Below, piece after piece: positions 7,030 through 16,488 of a DNA stretch of 64,000 nucleotides. The DNA is from Lonsdalea populi (GTDB lineage Bacteria; Pseudomonadota; Gammaproteobacteria; Enterobacterales; Enterobacteriaceae), in contig NZ_CP065534.1 of the NCBI RefSeq assembly GCF_015999465.1, positions 1,984,001 to 2,048,000 on the forward strand, in the 5' to 3' direction. The translations under genes and the position numbers were made by a program. Under the pieces are notes generated by a model. It worked only from the letters and a program-made list of their open reading frames with translations, was not told the DNA's origin and did not search any database. Within the stretch, counting starts at the first letter, position 1; each line of letters opens with the position of its first letter.

Positions 7030-7473
7030 ATGCCGGAAGCCGCCCGTCTAAACGACATTGGCAGTGGTCACGCGTGTTTTCCTGCAACTAAACCGATCTA
7101 TGTTTACCTAAAGTCGACAGCAAGAGATGAACCGGGCACCGTGACGGGACAAAGAGAAATACTGACCGGGGAAGGAAAGTGGCTGGAAGCCGCCAGCTCA
7201 GGGCTAGGAGCGCTAATACCCACTCAGATTGCCGATAAGCTGAATGGCAAAACATTTACCCACTTCGACCAATTCCGTAAAGCGTTTTGGCTAGCAATTG
7301 CCAATGATCCTGAATTATCTAGTCAGTTCAATATATTAAATATCGAACGAATGAAGCAGGGTCAGGGGAGGGCTAAAGAATATACCTTTTATAAAAAAGA
7401 CGGATATTGTATTCGGGCTAGAAAAAAACAATCAATAAAAAAAGACCGAATACGACTCCTGTATTCGGTCTAG
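7030..7473 (+). pseudogene. PAAR / colicin DNase-like toxin remnant
   Basis: The 147-codon frame starts MPEAARLNDIGSGHACFPAT, the N-terminal motif of PAAR spike-tip proteins of type VI secretion. It then jumps to a linker of S-type pyocin/colicin kind (DEPGTVTGQREILTGEGKWL). The following IPTQIADKLNGKTF, FDQFRKAFWLAIANDPELS and NILNIERMKQGQ match the helical first half of the colicin E7/E9 nuclease domain. The expected catalytic HNH part (ELHHDKP-like, with H-N-H residues) is absent. Instead the frame runs out through the antisense strand of sdsR (about the last 12 codons). Most of the PAAR domain is also missing, so it looks like an internally deleted and 3'-truncated effector. AAGGG lies upstream of the ATG. 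No immunity gene follows. Confidence 0.65.
7408..7473. repeat. Short direct repeat flanking the sdsR terminator junction
   Basis: TGTATTCGGGCTAG at 7408-7421 and TGTATTCGGTCTAG at 7460-7473 differ at one of 14 positions and are offset by 52 bp. The right copy is native sdsR terminator sequence; the left copy lies in the toxin remnant. This is what an attachment-site duplication or insertion scar would leave. Confidence 0.5.
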
Positions 7474-7537
7474 GGAAATGGCTCTGGGGTAGAGCCGTGC
7501 GCTAAAAGTTGGCATTGACGCAGGCTTGGGAACCCAC
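7437..7537 (-). ncRNA. sdsR: SdsR (RyeB) small RNA
   Basis: The reverse strand reads AAGCCTGCGTCAATGCCAAC, then TTTTAGCGCACGGCTCTACC, then CCAGAGCCATTTCCCTAGAC, and ends in a hairpin (GACCGAATAC pairs with GTATTCGGTC) plus a run of seven U. This is nearly the sequence of E. coli/Salmonella SdsR (RyeB), a sigmaS-dependent, Hfq-bound sRNA of about 100 nt that represses porin and mismatch-repair mRNAs. Its place beside yebY is also conserved. The 5' end is set at about 7537 from the promoter at 7541-7551; the 3' end is the U-run at 7437-7443. In E. coli an antisense RNA (SraC/RyeA) covers this gene. Here the opposite strand carries the end of the toxin remnant. Confidence 0.93.
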
Positions 7538-7540
7538 CCT

Positions 7541-7551
7541 TTAAGCGTAGA
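7541..7551 (-). promoter_or_regulatory. SigmaS promoter of sdsR
   Basis: The reverse strand reads TCTACGCTTAA, a full match to the sigmaS extended -10 consensus KCTAYRCTTAA. It is placed to start transcription at about 7537. This fits the known stationary-phase control of SdsR. Confidence 0.85.
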
Positions 7552-7688
7552 CGAGGCATTTCCCTTTTCCAGCTATGTATGAGCCAACTTAGTACTTTTA
7601 GCCGTTATTAAACACATTTTTGTGATCACGAACTTGGTCATCGTAGCTCTCCCACCATCAATAACATGTTGGATGAAGAACGCTTAGG

Positions 7689-8027
7689 TCACTTGCACAG
7701 CTGTTGCGCACGGCTCACAAACGGTTGCAAACTTTTTTTCTGCCCGGGTTGGCGGGGATCGTCCAGCAGGATGATATCCAGCGACTGAGCGTTAACCTTA
7801 CCCTGTCGAACCTGTGTCCGCGCGACATCGTTTAGCGGATATTGCATCAATGTGCCGGGATTGATGACATAGAGCGCGTTACCGGGGCGGCAGATCAACT
7901 GCACTTCTTCACGAGTAAATGCCCAGTTATCGCCATATTGCAGTTTGCTGATGTTCGCGATCCCCGCCGCCGCGTGCGCTGAAGCGCAAAAAGCGGCCGT
8001 TAACAGGAGCCAAATTAAATTTTTCAT
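7689..8027 (-). CDS. yebY: YebY, periplasmic DUF2511 protein
   Basis: A 112-residue protein with signal peptide [20 protein letters not shown], then the YebY core [20 protein letters not shown] and [15 protein letters not shown] and a C-terminal cysteine (RAQQLCK). E. coli YebY is encoded after the copper genes yobA-yebZ; those two are not found between yebY and holE here. Function is unproven; a link to copper uptake is suspected in other enterobacteria. The ATG at 8027 is preferred because GGAAA lies 8 nt before it; a GTG four codons earlier also opens the frame. sdsR lies just downstream, as in other enterobacteria. Confidence 0.88.
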   Translation of the reverse strand: MKNLIWLLLTAAFCASAHAAAGIANISKLQYGDNWAFTREEVQLICRPGNALYVINPGTLMQYPLNDVARTQVRQGKVNAQSLDIILLDDPRQPGQKKSLQPFVSRAQQLCK

Positions 8028-8160
8028 TTTGATTTCCACAGCAGAATAGATCGTCGTATTTACAAGGATTTTTGACTTATGCCGTCACGAATAAACGCAG
8101 TGGGATCATAACGACTGACTTGAGAGAAGTCGAGCCAGGGGGGGATTGGAAAAAAAATAT

Positions 8161-8193
8161 AAGGCGACACAGCATCAGCATCAGCATCGCCTT
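8161..8193 (-). terminator. Terminator of ftnA
   Basis: On the reverse strand AAGGCGA (8193-8187) pairs with TCGCCTT (8167-8161), followed by ATATTTTTTTT. The 19-nt loop is made of a short GCATCA triplicate (AGCATCAGCATCAGCA). It lies 11 bp after the ftnA stop. Confidence 0.65.
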
Positions 8194-8203
8194 TGTGCCG
8201 TTA

Positions 8204-8713
8204 TCAGGCAGCAGGCGTGGTGCTGGCTGCCATTCTTTTGAGATCTTGATCGATAAAGAACAGTCCACCTTCGGAAGTGCTTACCATCGCCAATTTATCC
8301 AGAATAGAGTTGAACAGCTTCTCTTCTTCATGCTGCTCAGCTACATACCATTGCAAGAAATTAAACGTGGAATAATCCTGCAACGTCATGGCCGCATGCG
8401 CGAGTTCATTAATCTTTCCGGTAATCAACTGTTCGTGTTCGAAGGTCAACTTGAAAATATCAGTCAGAGAGTCGAATTCTACCGGCGGAGCTTCGATAGC
8501 GCCGAGGATCGGCATACTTCCCGTATCGTCCAGGTAGTCAAACAGACGCTGCATGTGCTCCATTTCTTCCTGAGAGTGAGACTTCAGGAAAGCCGATGCA
8601 CCTTCAAAGCCTTTATTTCCACACCACGCGCTCATCTGCAAATACAGGTTGGCTGAGTAGAACTCTAGGTTCAGCTGTTCATTCAGCTTTTCAATCATTT
8701 CTTTTTTTAACAT
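8204..8713 (-). CDS. ftnA: Non-haem ferritin FtnA
   Basis: 169 residues forming the four-helix ferritin fold; 24 subunits build the cytosolic iron-storage shell. Ferroxidase-centre residues are visible in [17 protein letters not shown] (Glu17, Tyr24 region), [17 protein letters not shown] (Glu50, His53) and [16 protein letters not shown]. Length and sequence match E. coli FtnA throughout. The upstream region carries two Fur-box-like sites (8846-8864 and 8889-8907). In E. coli Fur with iron activates ftnA by displacing H-NS, and the AT-rich upstream region here fits that. It is followed by its own terminator and stands alone. Confidence 0.96.
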   Translation of the reverse strand: MLKKEMIEKLNEQLNLEFYSANLYLQMSAWCGNKGFEGASAFLKSHSQEEMEHMQRLFDYLDDTGSMPILGAIEAPPVEFDSLTDIFKLTFEHEQLITGKINELAHAAMTLQDYSTFNFLQWYVAEQHEEEKLFNSILDKLAMVSTSEGGLFFIDQDLKRMAASTTPAA

Positions 8714-8845
8714 GTTAAATCCTTTTCCACTGACAGGGGATTATTCGAAAGGCATTATGCACAAAAATATAAAAATTAAAAACATACTATTAACTAATGA
8801 TCTCATTATTTTTATCCCAAATTCAAAGTATTATCATTTATCTAT

Positions 8846-8864
8846 GAGAATGGTTTTCATTGTT
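8846..8864. promoter_or_regulatory. Fur box, weaker
   Basis: GAGAATGGTTTTCATTGTT matches 13 of 19 positions of the Fur consensus. It lies 133 bp upstream of the ftnA start, next to a stronger site. Confidence 0.6.
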
Positions 8865-8888
8865 CTCTGTCGACATCAAATTTGATTT

Positions 8889-8907
8889 GATAATGATTTT
8901 CATTATT
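8889..8907. promoter_or_regulatory. Fur box, strong
   Basis: GATAATGATTTTCATTATT matches 16 of 19 positions of the Fur consensus. Its position in the ftnA-holE divergent region, distal to the ftnA promoter, is like the activating Fur array of E. coli ftnA. Confidence 0.8.
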
Positions 8908-9032
8908 GGAAATTTAATTTAACGACTCATTTTCCTTGCCATAAAAACAGAGGCGTCTAAGCAAAGCCTGACGTAACTTGCCATTTTATCCGGGCTGTTT
9001 TATGTTTGTCGCGCCATACACAGGAGGACATC

Positions 9033-9263
9033 ATGGGACATAATCTGGCCGACCTTCCATTCGAAGAGATGGAAAAAGTAAACGTCGATCTCGCCGCTTC
9101 CGGCGTCGCTTTCAAAGAGCGCTATAACATGCCGGTCATCCCTGACGTGCTTGAACAACAGCAGCCCGCACATTTGCGCGATTATTTCCGCGAACGGGTC
9201 AGCTTCTATCGTCAGCTTTCTTTGCAGTTCTCCACCCTGCCCTACGACCCTAACGGTAAATGA
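9033..9263 (+). CDS. holE: DNA polymerase III theta subunit
   Basis: A 76-residue protein, [20 protein letters not shown], with the theta-family core [20 protein letters not shown] and the end RLPYDPxxK-like [10 protein letters not shown]. Theta binds the epsilon proofreading subunit of the polymerase III core and mildly stabilises it. The frame opens further upstream, but the ATG at 9033 has a consensus AGGAGG about 6 nt before it and gives the family length. It is divergent from ftnA and followed by a clear terminator. Confidence 0.95.
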   Translation: MGHNLADLPFEEMEKVNVDLAASGVAFKERYNMPVIPDVLEQQQPAHLRDYFRERVSFYRQLSLQFSTLPYDPNGK

Positions 9264-9273
9264 TCCGTTAGTG

Positions 9274-9303
9274 CCGTCATCGGTCAAGTGATGACGGTTT
9301 TCT
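9274..9303 (+). terminator. Terminator of holE
   Basis: CCGTCATC (9274-9281) pairs with GATGACGG (9290-9297), followed by TTTTCTT. An intrinsic terminator 10 bp after the holE stop. Confidence 0.85.
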
Positions 9304-9366
9304 TCCCCCCTTACTTGCCTCTGCAAAATCACCATCCAAATAACTTGAAATGTCCGCCGGATGCGC

Positions 9367-9382
9367 ACGCAAACGGTTTCGT
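9367..9382. promoter_or_regulatory. PurR operator of purT
   Basis: ACGCAAACGGTTTCGT is a close match to the 16-bp PurR operator ACGCAAACGTTTNCNT. It abuts and slightly precedes a TATACT -10 element (9384-9389), where PurR with a purine corepressor would block purT. Confidence 0.85.
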
Positions 9383-9428
9383 TTATACTGCGCCGGAATT
9401 CTTATTAACCGCCTCGGATACTACTTTT

Positions 9429-10607
9429 ATGTTAACAATTGGAACCGCCCTGCGTCCTGGAGCCACCCGCGTCATGCTGCTGGGATCGGGCGAGCTAGGA
9501 AAAGAAGTGGCGATTGAATGCCAACGTTTGGGAATTGAAGTCATCGCGGTGGATCGCTACGCCGATGCGCCGGCCATGCAGGTCGCTCACCGTAGTCACG
9601 TCATTAACATGCTGGACGGCGAAGCGCTCGAACGGCTGATTGCTCAGGAAAAACCTGACTACATCGTCCCCGAAATCGAAGCCATCGCCACCGAGACGCT
9701 GGTGGCTCTTGAGAAACAGGGGCAGCGCGTCGTCCCATGCGCTCAGGCCACCCGATTAACCATGAATCGGGAAGGCATTCGCCGTCTGGCTGCGGAAACG
9801 CTAGGCGTTCCGACCTCTCCCTACCAGTTTGCCGACAACGCTGAAAGTTTTCGCGAAGCCGCGCAGAACATGGGTTTTCCCTGCATTGTAAAACCCGTCA
9901 TGAGCTCATCAGGGAAAGGCCAGAGCCTGATTCGTGACGCGCAGCAACTGGACTCGGCCTGGCGCTATGCGCAGGAAGGCGGACGGGCCGGAGGCGGAAA
10001 AGTGATTGTTGAAGGGCTGGTGAAATTTGATTTCGAAATCACCCTGCTCACCGTCAGCGCCGTCGATGGCCTTCATTTTTGCGCTCCGATTGGACACCGC
10101 CAGGAGGATGGAGACTACCGTGAATCCTGGCAGCCGCAGCAGATGAGCGCTGTGGCGCTTGAGCGGGCAAAAGCTATCGCCGGCAAGGTCGTTAAAGCGC
10201 TCGGCGGCTACGGCCTATTCGGCGTTGAACTGTTCATCTGTGGCGATGAGGTCATTTTCAGCGAAGTTTCGCCGCGACCGCACGATACCGGAATGGTGAC
10301 GTTGATCTCGCAGGATCTGTCCGAGTTCGCATTGCACGTTCGCGCTTTCCTCGGCCTGCCGGTTGGCGCCATTCGCCAATACGGCGCTGCCGCTTCTGCC
10401 GTGATACTGCCAAGTCTGACCAGCAGCGACGTCCGCTATCAGGGACTGGAGCAAGCTCTGCGGCCACAGACGCAAATCCGCCTGTTCGGCAAGCCGGAAA
10501 TTAACGGCCAGCGTCGAATGGGCGTCGCGTTGGCGATGGGTGTTACAACAGACGCTGCCGTGCAGCGCGCCAAAGCCGCCGCCGCCGCGGTCCAGGCCAA
10601 CGGTTGA
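9429..10607 (+). CDS. purT: Phosphoribosylglycinamide formyltransferase 2
   Basis: Uses formate and ATP to formylate GAR to FGAR, the folate-independent third step of purine synthesis. A 392-residue ATP-grasp enzyme: the N-terminal nucleotide fold has [20 protein letters not shown], the ATP-grasp core has [15 protein letters not shown], and the metal site lies near [18 protein letters not shown]. The frame extends upstream to 9288, but the ATG at 9429 matches the family N-terminus ([17 protein letters not shown]) and follows the promoter and PurR operator. Monocistronic. Confidence 0.96.
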   Translation: MLTIGTALRPGATRVMLLGSGELGKEVAIECQRLGIEVIAVDRYADAPAMQVAHRSHVINMLDGEALERLIAQEKPDYIVPEIEAIATETLVALEKQGQRVVPCAQATRLTMNREGIRRLAAETLGVPTSPYQFADNAESFREAAQNMGFPCIVKPVMSSSGKGQSLIRDAQQLDSAWRYAQEGGRAGGGKVIVEGLVKFDFEITLLTVSAVDGLHFCAPIGHRQEDGDYRESWQPQQMSAVALERAKAIAGKVVKALGGYGLFGVELFICGDEVIFSEVSPRPHDTGMVTLISQDLSEFALHVRAFLGLPVGAIRQYGAAASAVILPSLTSSDVRYQGLEQALRPQTQIRLFGKPEINGQRRMGVALAMGVTTDAAVQRAKAAAAAVQANG

Positions 10608-10680
10608 CATATAGCGGCGCAGCCTGCCTGCGCCCTTTTTCTCTGCCTCATTCGATATCTCACACTATCGCCGAGCAATC

Positions 10681-11143
10681 ATGGGTATCACCCCGAGCGT
10701 GTCGATTGACATCTGGAGAATAGGCCCAGACAACATTGGACATAGGATGAAAACGGTTGGTACAGGCAAAGCATCAAATCGCGTAAAGCAATATCCATGC
10801 GCCACGTCCGGAAGCTTCACGCATTACACGTTTATTCGTCCCATAATTGGGGATGATGCAGCGGTGAATAATACACTGATAGCCGCAGCGCATGCTGGCT
10901 TTGAGGAGTACCACAACTGTTGCGGATTTAGTGAGATCAGTTTTCACTAAGTGATGCATCGAAAGCCCAGCCTGCAAGAGCCATAGAGACATCACACGAG
11001 GGATTGCAGGGCCAGGTCTTGTAAAACAGCGGCTGGCAGATCCTAATCAATTGATAAAAGGGATTAAAGAGTTTGGGCGCAGTCCAGCGAACGACCAAAT
11101 TGGGGTCATCGTCAAACAAAAAACCATCTCCGAAGAGATGGTT
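10681..11143 (+). pseudogene. Possible decayed gene of unknown family
   Basis: Between purT and eda two protein-like frames follow each other. One (10681-10950) ends IGDDAAVNNTLIAAAHAGFE and a short tail. After a frame change, the second (about 10957-11145) reads GIAGPGLVKQRLADPNQLIK and GIKEFGRSPANDQIGVIVKQ, without a start codon. The second piece has a natural amino-acid composition, and its stop lies against the eda terminator. I do not recognise the family. It could be the end of a decayed adhesin or toxin gene, or chance. The first piece has no ribosome site. Confidence 0.3.
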
Positions 11144-11144
11144 T
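11115..11144 (-). terminator. Terminator of eda
   Basis: AAACCATCTC (11121-11130) and GAGATGGTTT (11135-11144) form a 10-bp stem with a CGAA/TTCG tetraloop. On the reverse strand it is followed by TTTGTTTG, an intrinsic terminator 63 bp after the eda stop. Confidence 0.85.
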
Positions 11145-11206
11145 AGCGCTGGCGCGATACACGGTCAAAGCGTCATTCACACTATGTCCGCGTTCGATGT
11201 GCCAAA

Positions 11207-11848
11207 TCAGGCTTGAGCGCCGTTAATGGCGGTACGAGCCAGTTCTGTGATGCGACCATAATCGCCGCACTCCAGCGCGTCAGCTGGCACCAGCCATGAG
11301 CCGCCTACGCACAGCACGCTTTTCAGCGCCAGATAGTCGCGATAGTTGTTCGGCGTAATACCGCCGGTTGGGCAGAAACGGATTTTGCTGAACGGACCTG
11401 CGATAGCCTGCAGGGCTTTCACGCCACCGTTAGCCTCAGCCGGGAAGAATTTGAACTCAGTCAATCCGTAATCCATACCCAGCATCAGTTCTGAAACGGT
11501 GCTGATACCTGGAATCAGCGGAATATCGCCCGCCGTCGCCGCTTTCAACAGCGGTTCAGTCAAACCTGGGCTGATGGCGAACTGCGCGCCGGCACCGACC
11601 ACCTGTGCCAGTTGCTGAGGATTGGTTACCGTTCCCGCCCCCACGATCGCGTCCGGCACTTCTTTCGCAATCAGGCGAATCGCTTCTACCGCACATTCGG
11701 TGCGCAACGTGAGTTCCAGTACGCGGATGCCGCCGGCGACCAAGGCTTTCGCCATCGGAACCGCATGTTCCAGTTTATTTACGACGATCACCGGAATAAC
11801 CGGGCTAGCCGTCAAAATCTGTTCCGCACTGGTTTTCCAGTTTTTCAT
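11207..11848 (-). CDS. eda: KDPG/KHG aldolase
   Basis: Cleaves 2-keto-3-deoxy-6-phosphogluconate to pyruvate and glyceraldehyde-3-phosphate in the Entner-Doudoroff pathway and in pectin/hexuronate breakdown. A 213-residue class I aldolase; the Schiff-base lysine is in [13 protein letters not shown], with [14 protein letters not shown] and [15 protein letters not shown] as further family blocks. The frame opens 11 codons earlier, but the ATG at 11848 ([12 protein letters not shown]) gives the E. coli length and start. It is downstream of zwf on the same strand, 122 bp apart with a hairpin between them; edd is not next to it. For a pectinolytic bacterium this enzyme is also the last step of polygalacturonate use. 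Confidence 0.97.
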   Translation of the reverse strand: MKNWKTSAEQILTASPVIPVIVVNKLEHAVPMAKALVAGGIRVLELTLRTECAVEAIRLIAKEVPDAIVGAGTVTNPQQLAQVVGAGAQFAISPGLTEPLLKAATAGDIPLIPGISTVSELMLGMDYGLTEFKFFPAEANGGVKALQAIAGPFSKIRFCPTGGITPNNYRDYLALKSVLCVGGSWLVPADALECGDYGRITELARTAINGAQA

Positions 11849-11891
11849 TAAGCGCTTTCTCCAGTCATACCCAATGGACATTGATTAATTT

Positions 11892-11921
11892 GGCGCGGTC
11901 GCCCCATCAGTAGACCGCGCC
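11892..11921. repeat. Hairpin between zwf and eda
   Basis: GGCGCGGTC (11892-11900) pairs with GACCGCGCC (11913-11921) with a 12-nt loop. No U-tract follows on the reverse strand, so it may partially end zwf transcripts or stabilise them rather than fully separate eda. Confidence 0.6.
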
Positions 11922-11970
11922 AGGATTTATTACCGCTTAGCGCCCGACAGCCGCAGGCAGCGGATAATGA

Positions 11971-13446
11971 CTATTCGACTTCATTCCAGGAACGGCCATC
12001 ACGGGTAATCATCGCCACGGACGCCACCGGGCCCCATGTGCCAGCCTGATAAGGTTTAGGCGCATCGTTGTCCTGATCCCAGGCTTCCATAATGGAATCT
12101 ACCCATTTCCAGGCTTCTTCCACTTCGTCACGTCGAACGAACAACGCCTGAATACCTCGCATCGTTTCCAGCAGCAAACGCTCGTAAGCGTCCGCCAGAT
12201 GCTCCTGATTGAACGTTTCGGAGAAGCTGAGATCCAGCTTGGTCGTCTGCAGTCGGTGCTTATGATCCAGACCCGGGATCTTGTTTAAAATCTGAATTTC
12301 GATCCCTTCGTCAGGCTGAAGACGAATAATCAGTTTGTTCTGCGGCAGTTGCTGATAAGAATCATGGAATAGATTCAGCGCCGGGTTTTTAAAGTACACC
12401 ACGACTTCTGAACATTTGCTTGGCAACCGTTTTCCGGTGCGCAGGTAGAATGGCACGCCGGACCAGCGCCAATCGTCGATATCCACGCGAATGGCGACAA
12501 ACGTCTCAGTATTACTGAATTTATTCGCGCCCTCCTCTTCCAGATAGCCCGGTACTTTCTTGCCCTGAACGAATCCGGAAGTGTATTGGCCGCGGACGGT
12601 AGTGTCATGAATGTTGGAGCGGTCAATACGGCGCAGCGATCGCAGTACCTTGACCTTCTCATCACGGATGCGATCCGTCGTTAGATCAGATGGCGGCGAC
12701 ATCGCGATCATGGTCAGGATCTGCAACAGATGGTTCTGGATCATGTCGCGCATCTGTCCGGCCTGATCGAAATATCCCCAGCGGCCTTCGATACCGACTT
12801 CTTCAGCGACGGTAATCTGAACGTGATCGATGGTACTGTTATCCCAATTATGGGCAAACAGCGAGTTGGCGAAACGTAACGCCAGCAGGTTCAGTACCGT
12901 TTCTTTTCCGAGATAATGGTCAATGCGGTAAACTTGACATTCGTTGAAGTGCTCCGCCACCTGATCATTGATGACCTGCGAAGAAGCCAGATCGGTTCCC
13001 AGCGGTTTTTCCATCACAACGCGAGCGGGCTCTTTGTTGAGCCCCGCGTTGCCAAGACCACCGCAGATAGCCCCAAAAGTGCTCGGCGGCATGGCGAAAT
13101 AGTTAATCGTCACGCGGTTTTTCTGGTCAAGCATATCGCCCAATCGCTTGAACCCCGCGGCATCCTGTACATCCAGATTGCAGAAATCAAGCCGCTCGCT
13201 CAGTGTTTTCCACAGCTTCTCGTCCAGCGGCTCTTTAAGAAAGGTATCCAGCGCTTCCCGCACGACTTTGGTATAGGCCTTTTTGTCCCAGTCCGCTCGG
13301 CCGACGCCGATGATACGGGTGTCCGGGTGGATGTGACCTGCTTTTTCCAATTGGTATAGTGAAGGCAGCAATTTACGGCGCGCCAAATCCCCTTTTGCAC
13401 CGAAAATCACCAGGTCACATGCCTGGGCCGTTGACGTTACCGCCAT
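11971..13446 (-). CDS. zwf: Glucose-6-phosphate 1-dehydrogenase
   Basis: Oxidises glucose-6-phosphate to 6-phosphogluconolactone with NADP, feeding both the pentose phosphate and Entner-Doudoroff routes. 491 residues; the N-terminal dinucleotide fold has FGAKGDLARRKLLPSLYQLE, and the active-site block is CQVYRIDHYLGKETVLNLLA with the catalytic histidine/lysine region. Length and sequence follow the enterobacterial enzyme throughout. A perfect HexR operator sits 26 bp upstream of the start, and hexR is divergent from it. eda follows downstream. Confidence 0.98.
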   Translation of the reverse strand: MAVTSTAQACDLVIFGAKGDLARRKLLPSLYQLEKAGHIHPDTRIIGVGRADWDKKAYTKVVREALDTFLKEPLDEKLWKTLSERLDFCNLDVQDAAGFKRLGDMLDQKNRVTINYFAMPPSTFGAICGGLGNAGLNKEPARVVMEKPLGTDLASSQVINDQVAEHFNECQVYRIDHYLGKETVLNLLALRFANSLFAHNWDNSTIDHVQITVAEEVGIEGRWGYFDQAGQMRDMIQNHLLQILTMIAMSPPSDLTTDRIRDEKVKVLRSLRRIDRSNIHDTTVRGQYTSGFVQGKKVPGYLEEEGANKFSNTETFVAIRVDIDDWRWSGVPFYLRTGKRLPSKCSEVVVYFKNPALNLFHDSYQQLPQNKLIIRLQPDEGIEIQILNKIPGLDHKHRLQTTKLDLSFSETFNQEHLADAYERLLLETMRGIQALFVRRDEVEEAWKWVDSIMEAWDQDNDAPKPYQAGTWGPVASVAMITRDGRSWNEVE

Positions 13447-13806
13447 GTTCTATCTCCTCATTGCAGGATTCTGTAATTTTATTACATATGTAATGTACTA
13501 TTTTTGGCTGGGACCAGTAAACCGTTAGCCTGCGATATACCTACAAACCTAGGTGTAACAACGTGATAGCTGAGTCTTTCCTTCGAAGTACTGATAGCGA
13601 CACGGATCGTTGAGAAGAAAATAGCTAACCATTTTGACAGTGAGTGACTATTTTGAAAGTTGGACACACGTCATGTTCTGGTGAAAAAATCACAATTACC
13701 CCGCGCCGCCCTCTGCCACGCCAGGTTAGCGCATAGTATATTTCCACGAAATTCACATCGATTCACCTCTGGTTGAAATCGACATGACCATTGATGGTAT
13801 CACTCT
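13447..13806. other. zwf-hexR divergent control region
   Basis: 360 bp between divergent starts. It contains the HexR box (13472-13486) next to zwf, and AT-rich promoter sequence for both genes. No additional gene is supported; a short reverse frame at 13482-13667 has no start signal or similarity. Confidence 0.6.
13472..13486. promoter_or_regulatory. HexR operator before zwf
   Basis: TGTAATTTTATTACA is a perfect inverted repeat of the HexR type (TGTARTNNNAYTACA). A further TGTAAT half-site at 13489-13494 overlaps to give a second palindrome ATTACATATGTAAT. KDPG relieves HexR binding in related bacteria. Confidence 0.9.
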
Positions 13807-14676
13807 ATGAAAATGCTGGATAAAATACGGACTCACCTGGATCGGTTGAGTAAGTCAGAAAGAAAGGTGGCTGAAGTCATTCTCGCCTCACCGCAGTCAG
13901 CTATCCATTCCAGTATAGCGACACTCGCTAAATTGGCGGACGTCAGCGAACCTACCGTCAACCGATTCTGTCGGCGGTTGGACAGCAAGGGCTTCCCCGA
14001 TTTCAAACTGCAGCTGGCGCAAAGTCTTGCTAAAGGCACGCCTTATGTGAACCGCAATGTGGAAGAGGATGATACGGTCGAGGCCTACACCGCCAAAATC
14101 TTCGAGTCCACCATGGCCGGCCTGGAACATGCCAAATCGTGTCTCGACGTCACCGCCATCAACCGAGCGGTCGACCTACTGACCCAGGCCCGCAAAATTT
14201 CCTTCTTTGGCTTCGGGGCTTCGGCGGCCGTTGCGCATGACGCTATGAACAAATTCTTTCGCTTCAATGTCCCCGTGGCCTACTTCGACGATGTCGTCAT
14301 GCAGCGTATGAGCTGCATGAATTCAGGCGAAGGCGACGTCGTGGTGTTGATTTCGCACACCGGTCGCACCAAAACCATGGTAGACATGGCGCGCATTGCC
14401 CGCGAAAATGACGCGACGGTCATCGCTATAACATCAGAAGGTACGCCGCTGGCACGAGAGGCGTCATTAACCCTACGGCTGGAAGTCCCGGAGGATACCG
14501 ACGTCTACATGCCGATGATATCGCGCATCGCCCAACTCACGCTGATTGATGTACTGGCGACAGGGTTTACGCTACGGCGCGGCGCGAAATTTAGAGATAA
14601 CTTGAAACGCGTCAAAGAAGCCTTGAAAGAATCGCGTTTTGATAAAGAAGGTCCGTTCATCACCCCGTATAATTGA
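13807..14676 (+). CDS. hexR: Transcriptional repressor HexR
   Basis: An RpiR-family regulator of 289 residues. The N-terminal HTH_6 domain covers about 1-77 (LSKSERKVAEVILASP, VSEPTVNRFCRRL). The C-terminal SIS sugar-phosphate domain covers about 125-260 (ISFFGFGASAAVAHDAMNKF, VVLISHTGRTKTMVDMARIA). It represses zwf, eda/edd and gluconeogenic genes until KDPG binds. It is divergent from zwf, whose operator lies in the shared region, and is followed by pykA, as in E. coli. Confidence 0.97.
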   Translation: MKMLDKIRTHLDRLSKSERKVAEVILASPQSAIHSSIATLAKLADVSEPTVNRFCRRLDSKGFPDFKLQLAQSLAKGTPYVNRNVEEDDTVEAYTAKIFESTMAGLEHAKSCLDVTAINRAVDLLTQARKISFFGFGASAAVAHDAMNKFFRFNVPVAYFDDVVMQRMSCMNSGEGDVVVLISHTGRTKTMVDMARIARENDATVIAITSEGTPLAREASLTLRLEVPEDTDVYMPMISRIAQLTLIDVLATGFTLRRGAKFRDNLKRVKEALKESRFDKEGPFITPYN

Positions 14677-14832
14677 TTTTCACTCAGGCCGGTGCTGCTG
14701 CTTTTCACCGGTACGGTTCAACCGCCACGGCATCCCCCTTTGTGCGGATCGCCCTCTCCCCCAGAGAGAAGCGTCAGCCGTGTTTTAGATACTATCGCCC
14801 CATTCCAGCTTCACCAGTCAACGGAGTCATCC

Positions 14833-16275
<1,443 letters not shown>

Positions 16276-16327
16276 GCGAATAATGCCGAGTCATCGTCTT
16301 CCGCGAGGGAATTGATGGATGAAAAAG

Positions 16328-16354
16328 AAAGAAGCCGGATATTCCGGCTTCTTT
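16328..16354. terminator. Terminator of pykA
   Basis: AAAGAAGCCGGA (16328-16339) pairs with TCCGGCTTCTTT (16343-16354) with a minimal loop, A-rich before and T-rich after. It can act in both directions and also serves the convergent gene ending at 16489. Confidence 0.85.
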
Positions 16355-16488
16355 ATCGGAGGATAAAAGGTAAAGAGTGTCCGAAATAGGCAATGTATTT
16401 CAAAGGGACGATAATCGCTACGTGAATTCAATCATCCACGTTGGATATTCTCACTCCATCACAACCCATTTCTATTTTCTGACACTTT

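Noticed and set aside
7474..7688. Immunity gene for the colicin-like remnant
   Set aside because: No Im9-like frame exists between the remnant and yebY; this interval is sdsR, its promoter and the yebY 3' flank.
8072..8656. 194-codon + strand ORF
   Set aside because: It is the antisense shadow of ftnA, with no domain and no ribosome site.
9384..9389. Full sigma70 promoter for purT with a -35 at TTGAAA (9345)
   Set aside because: The -10 TATACT is good, but the TTGAAA is 33 bp away, so only the -10 and the PurR operator are supported.
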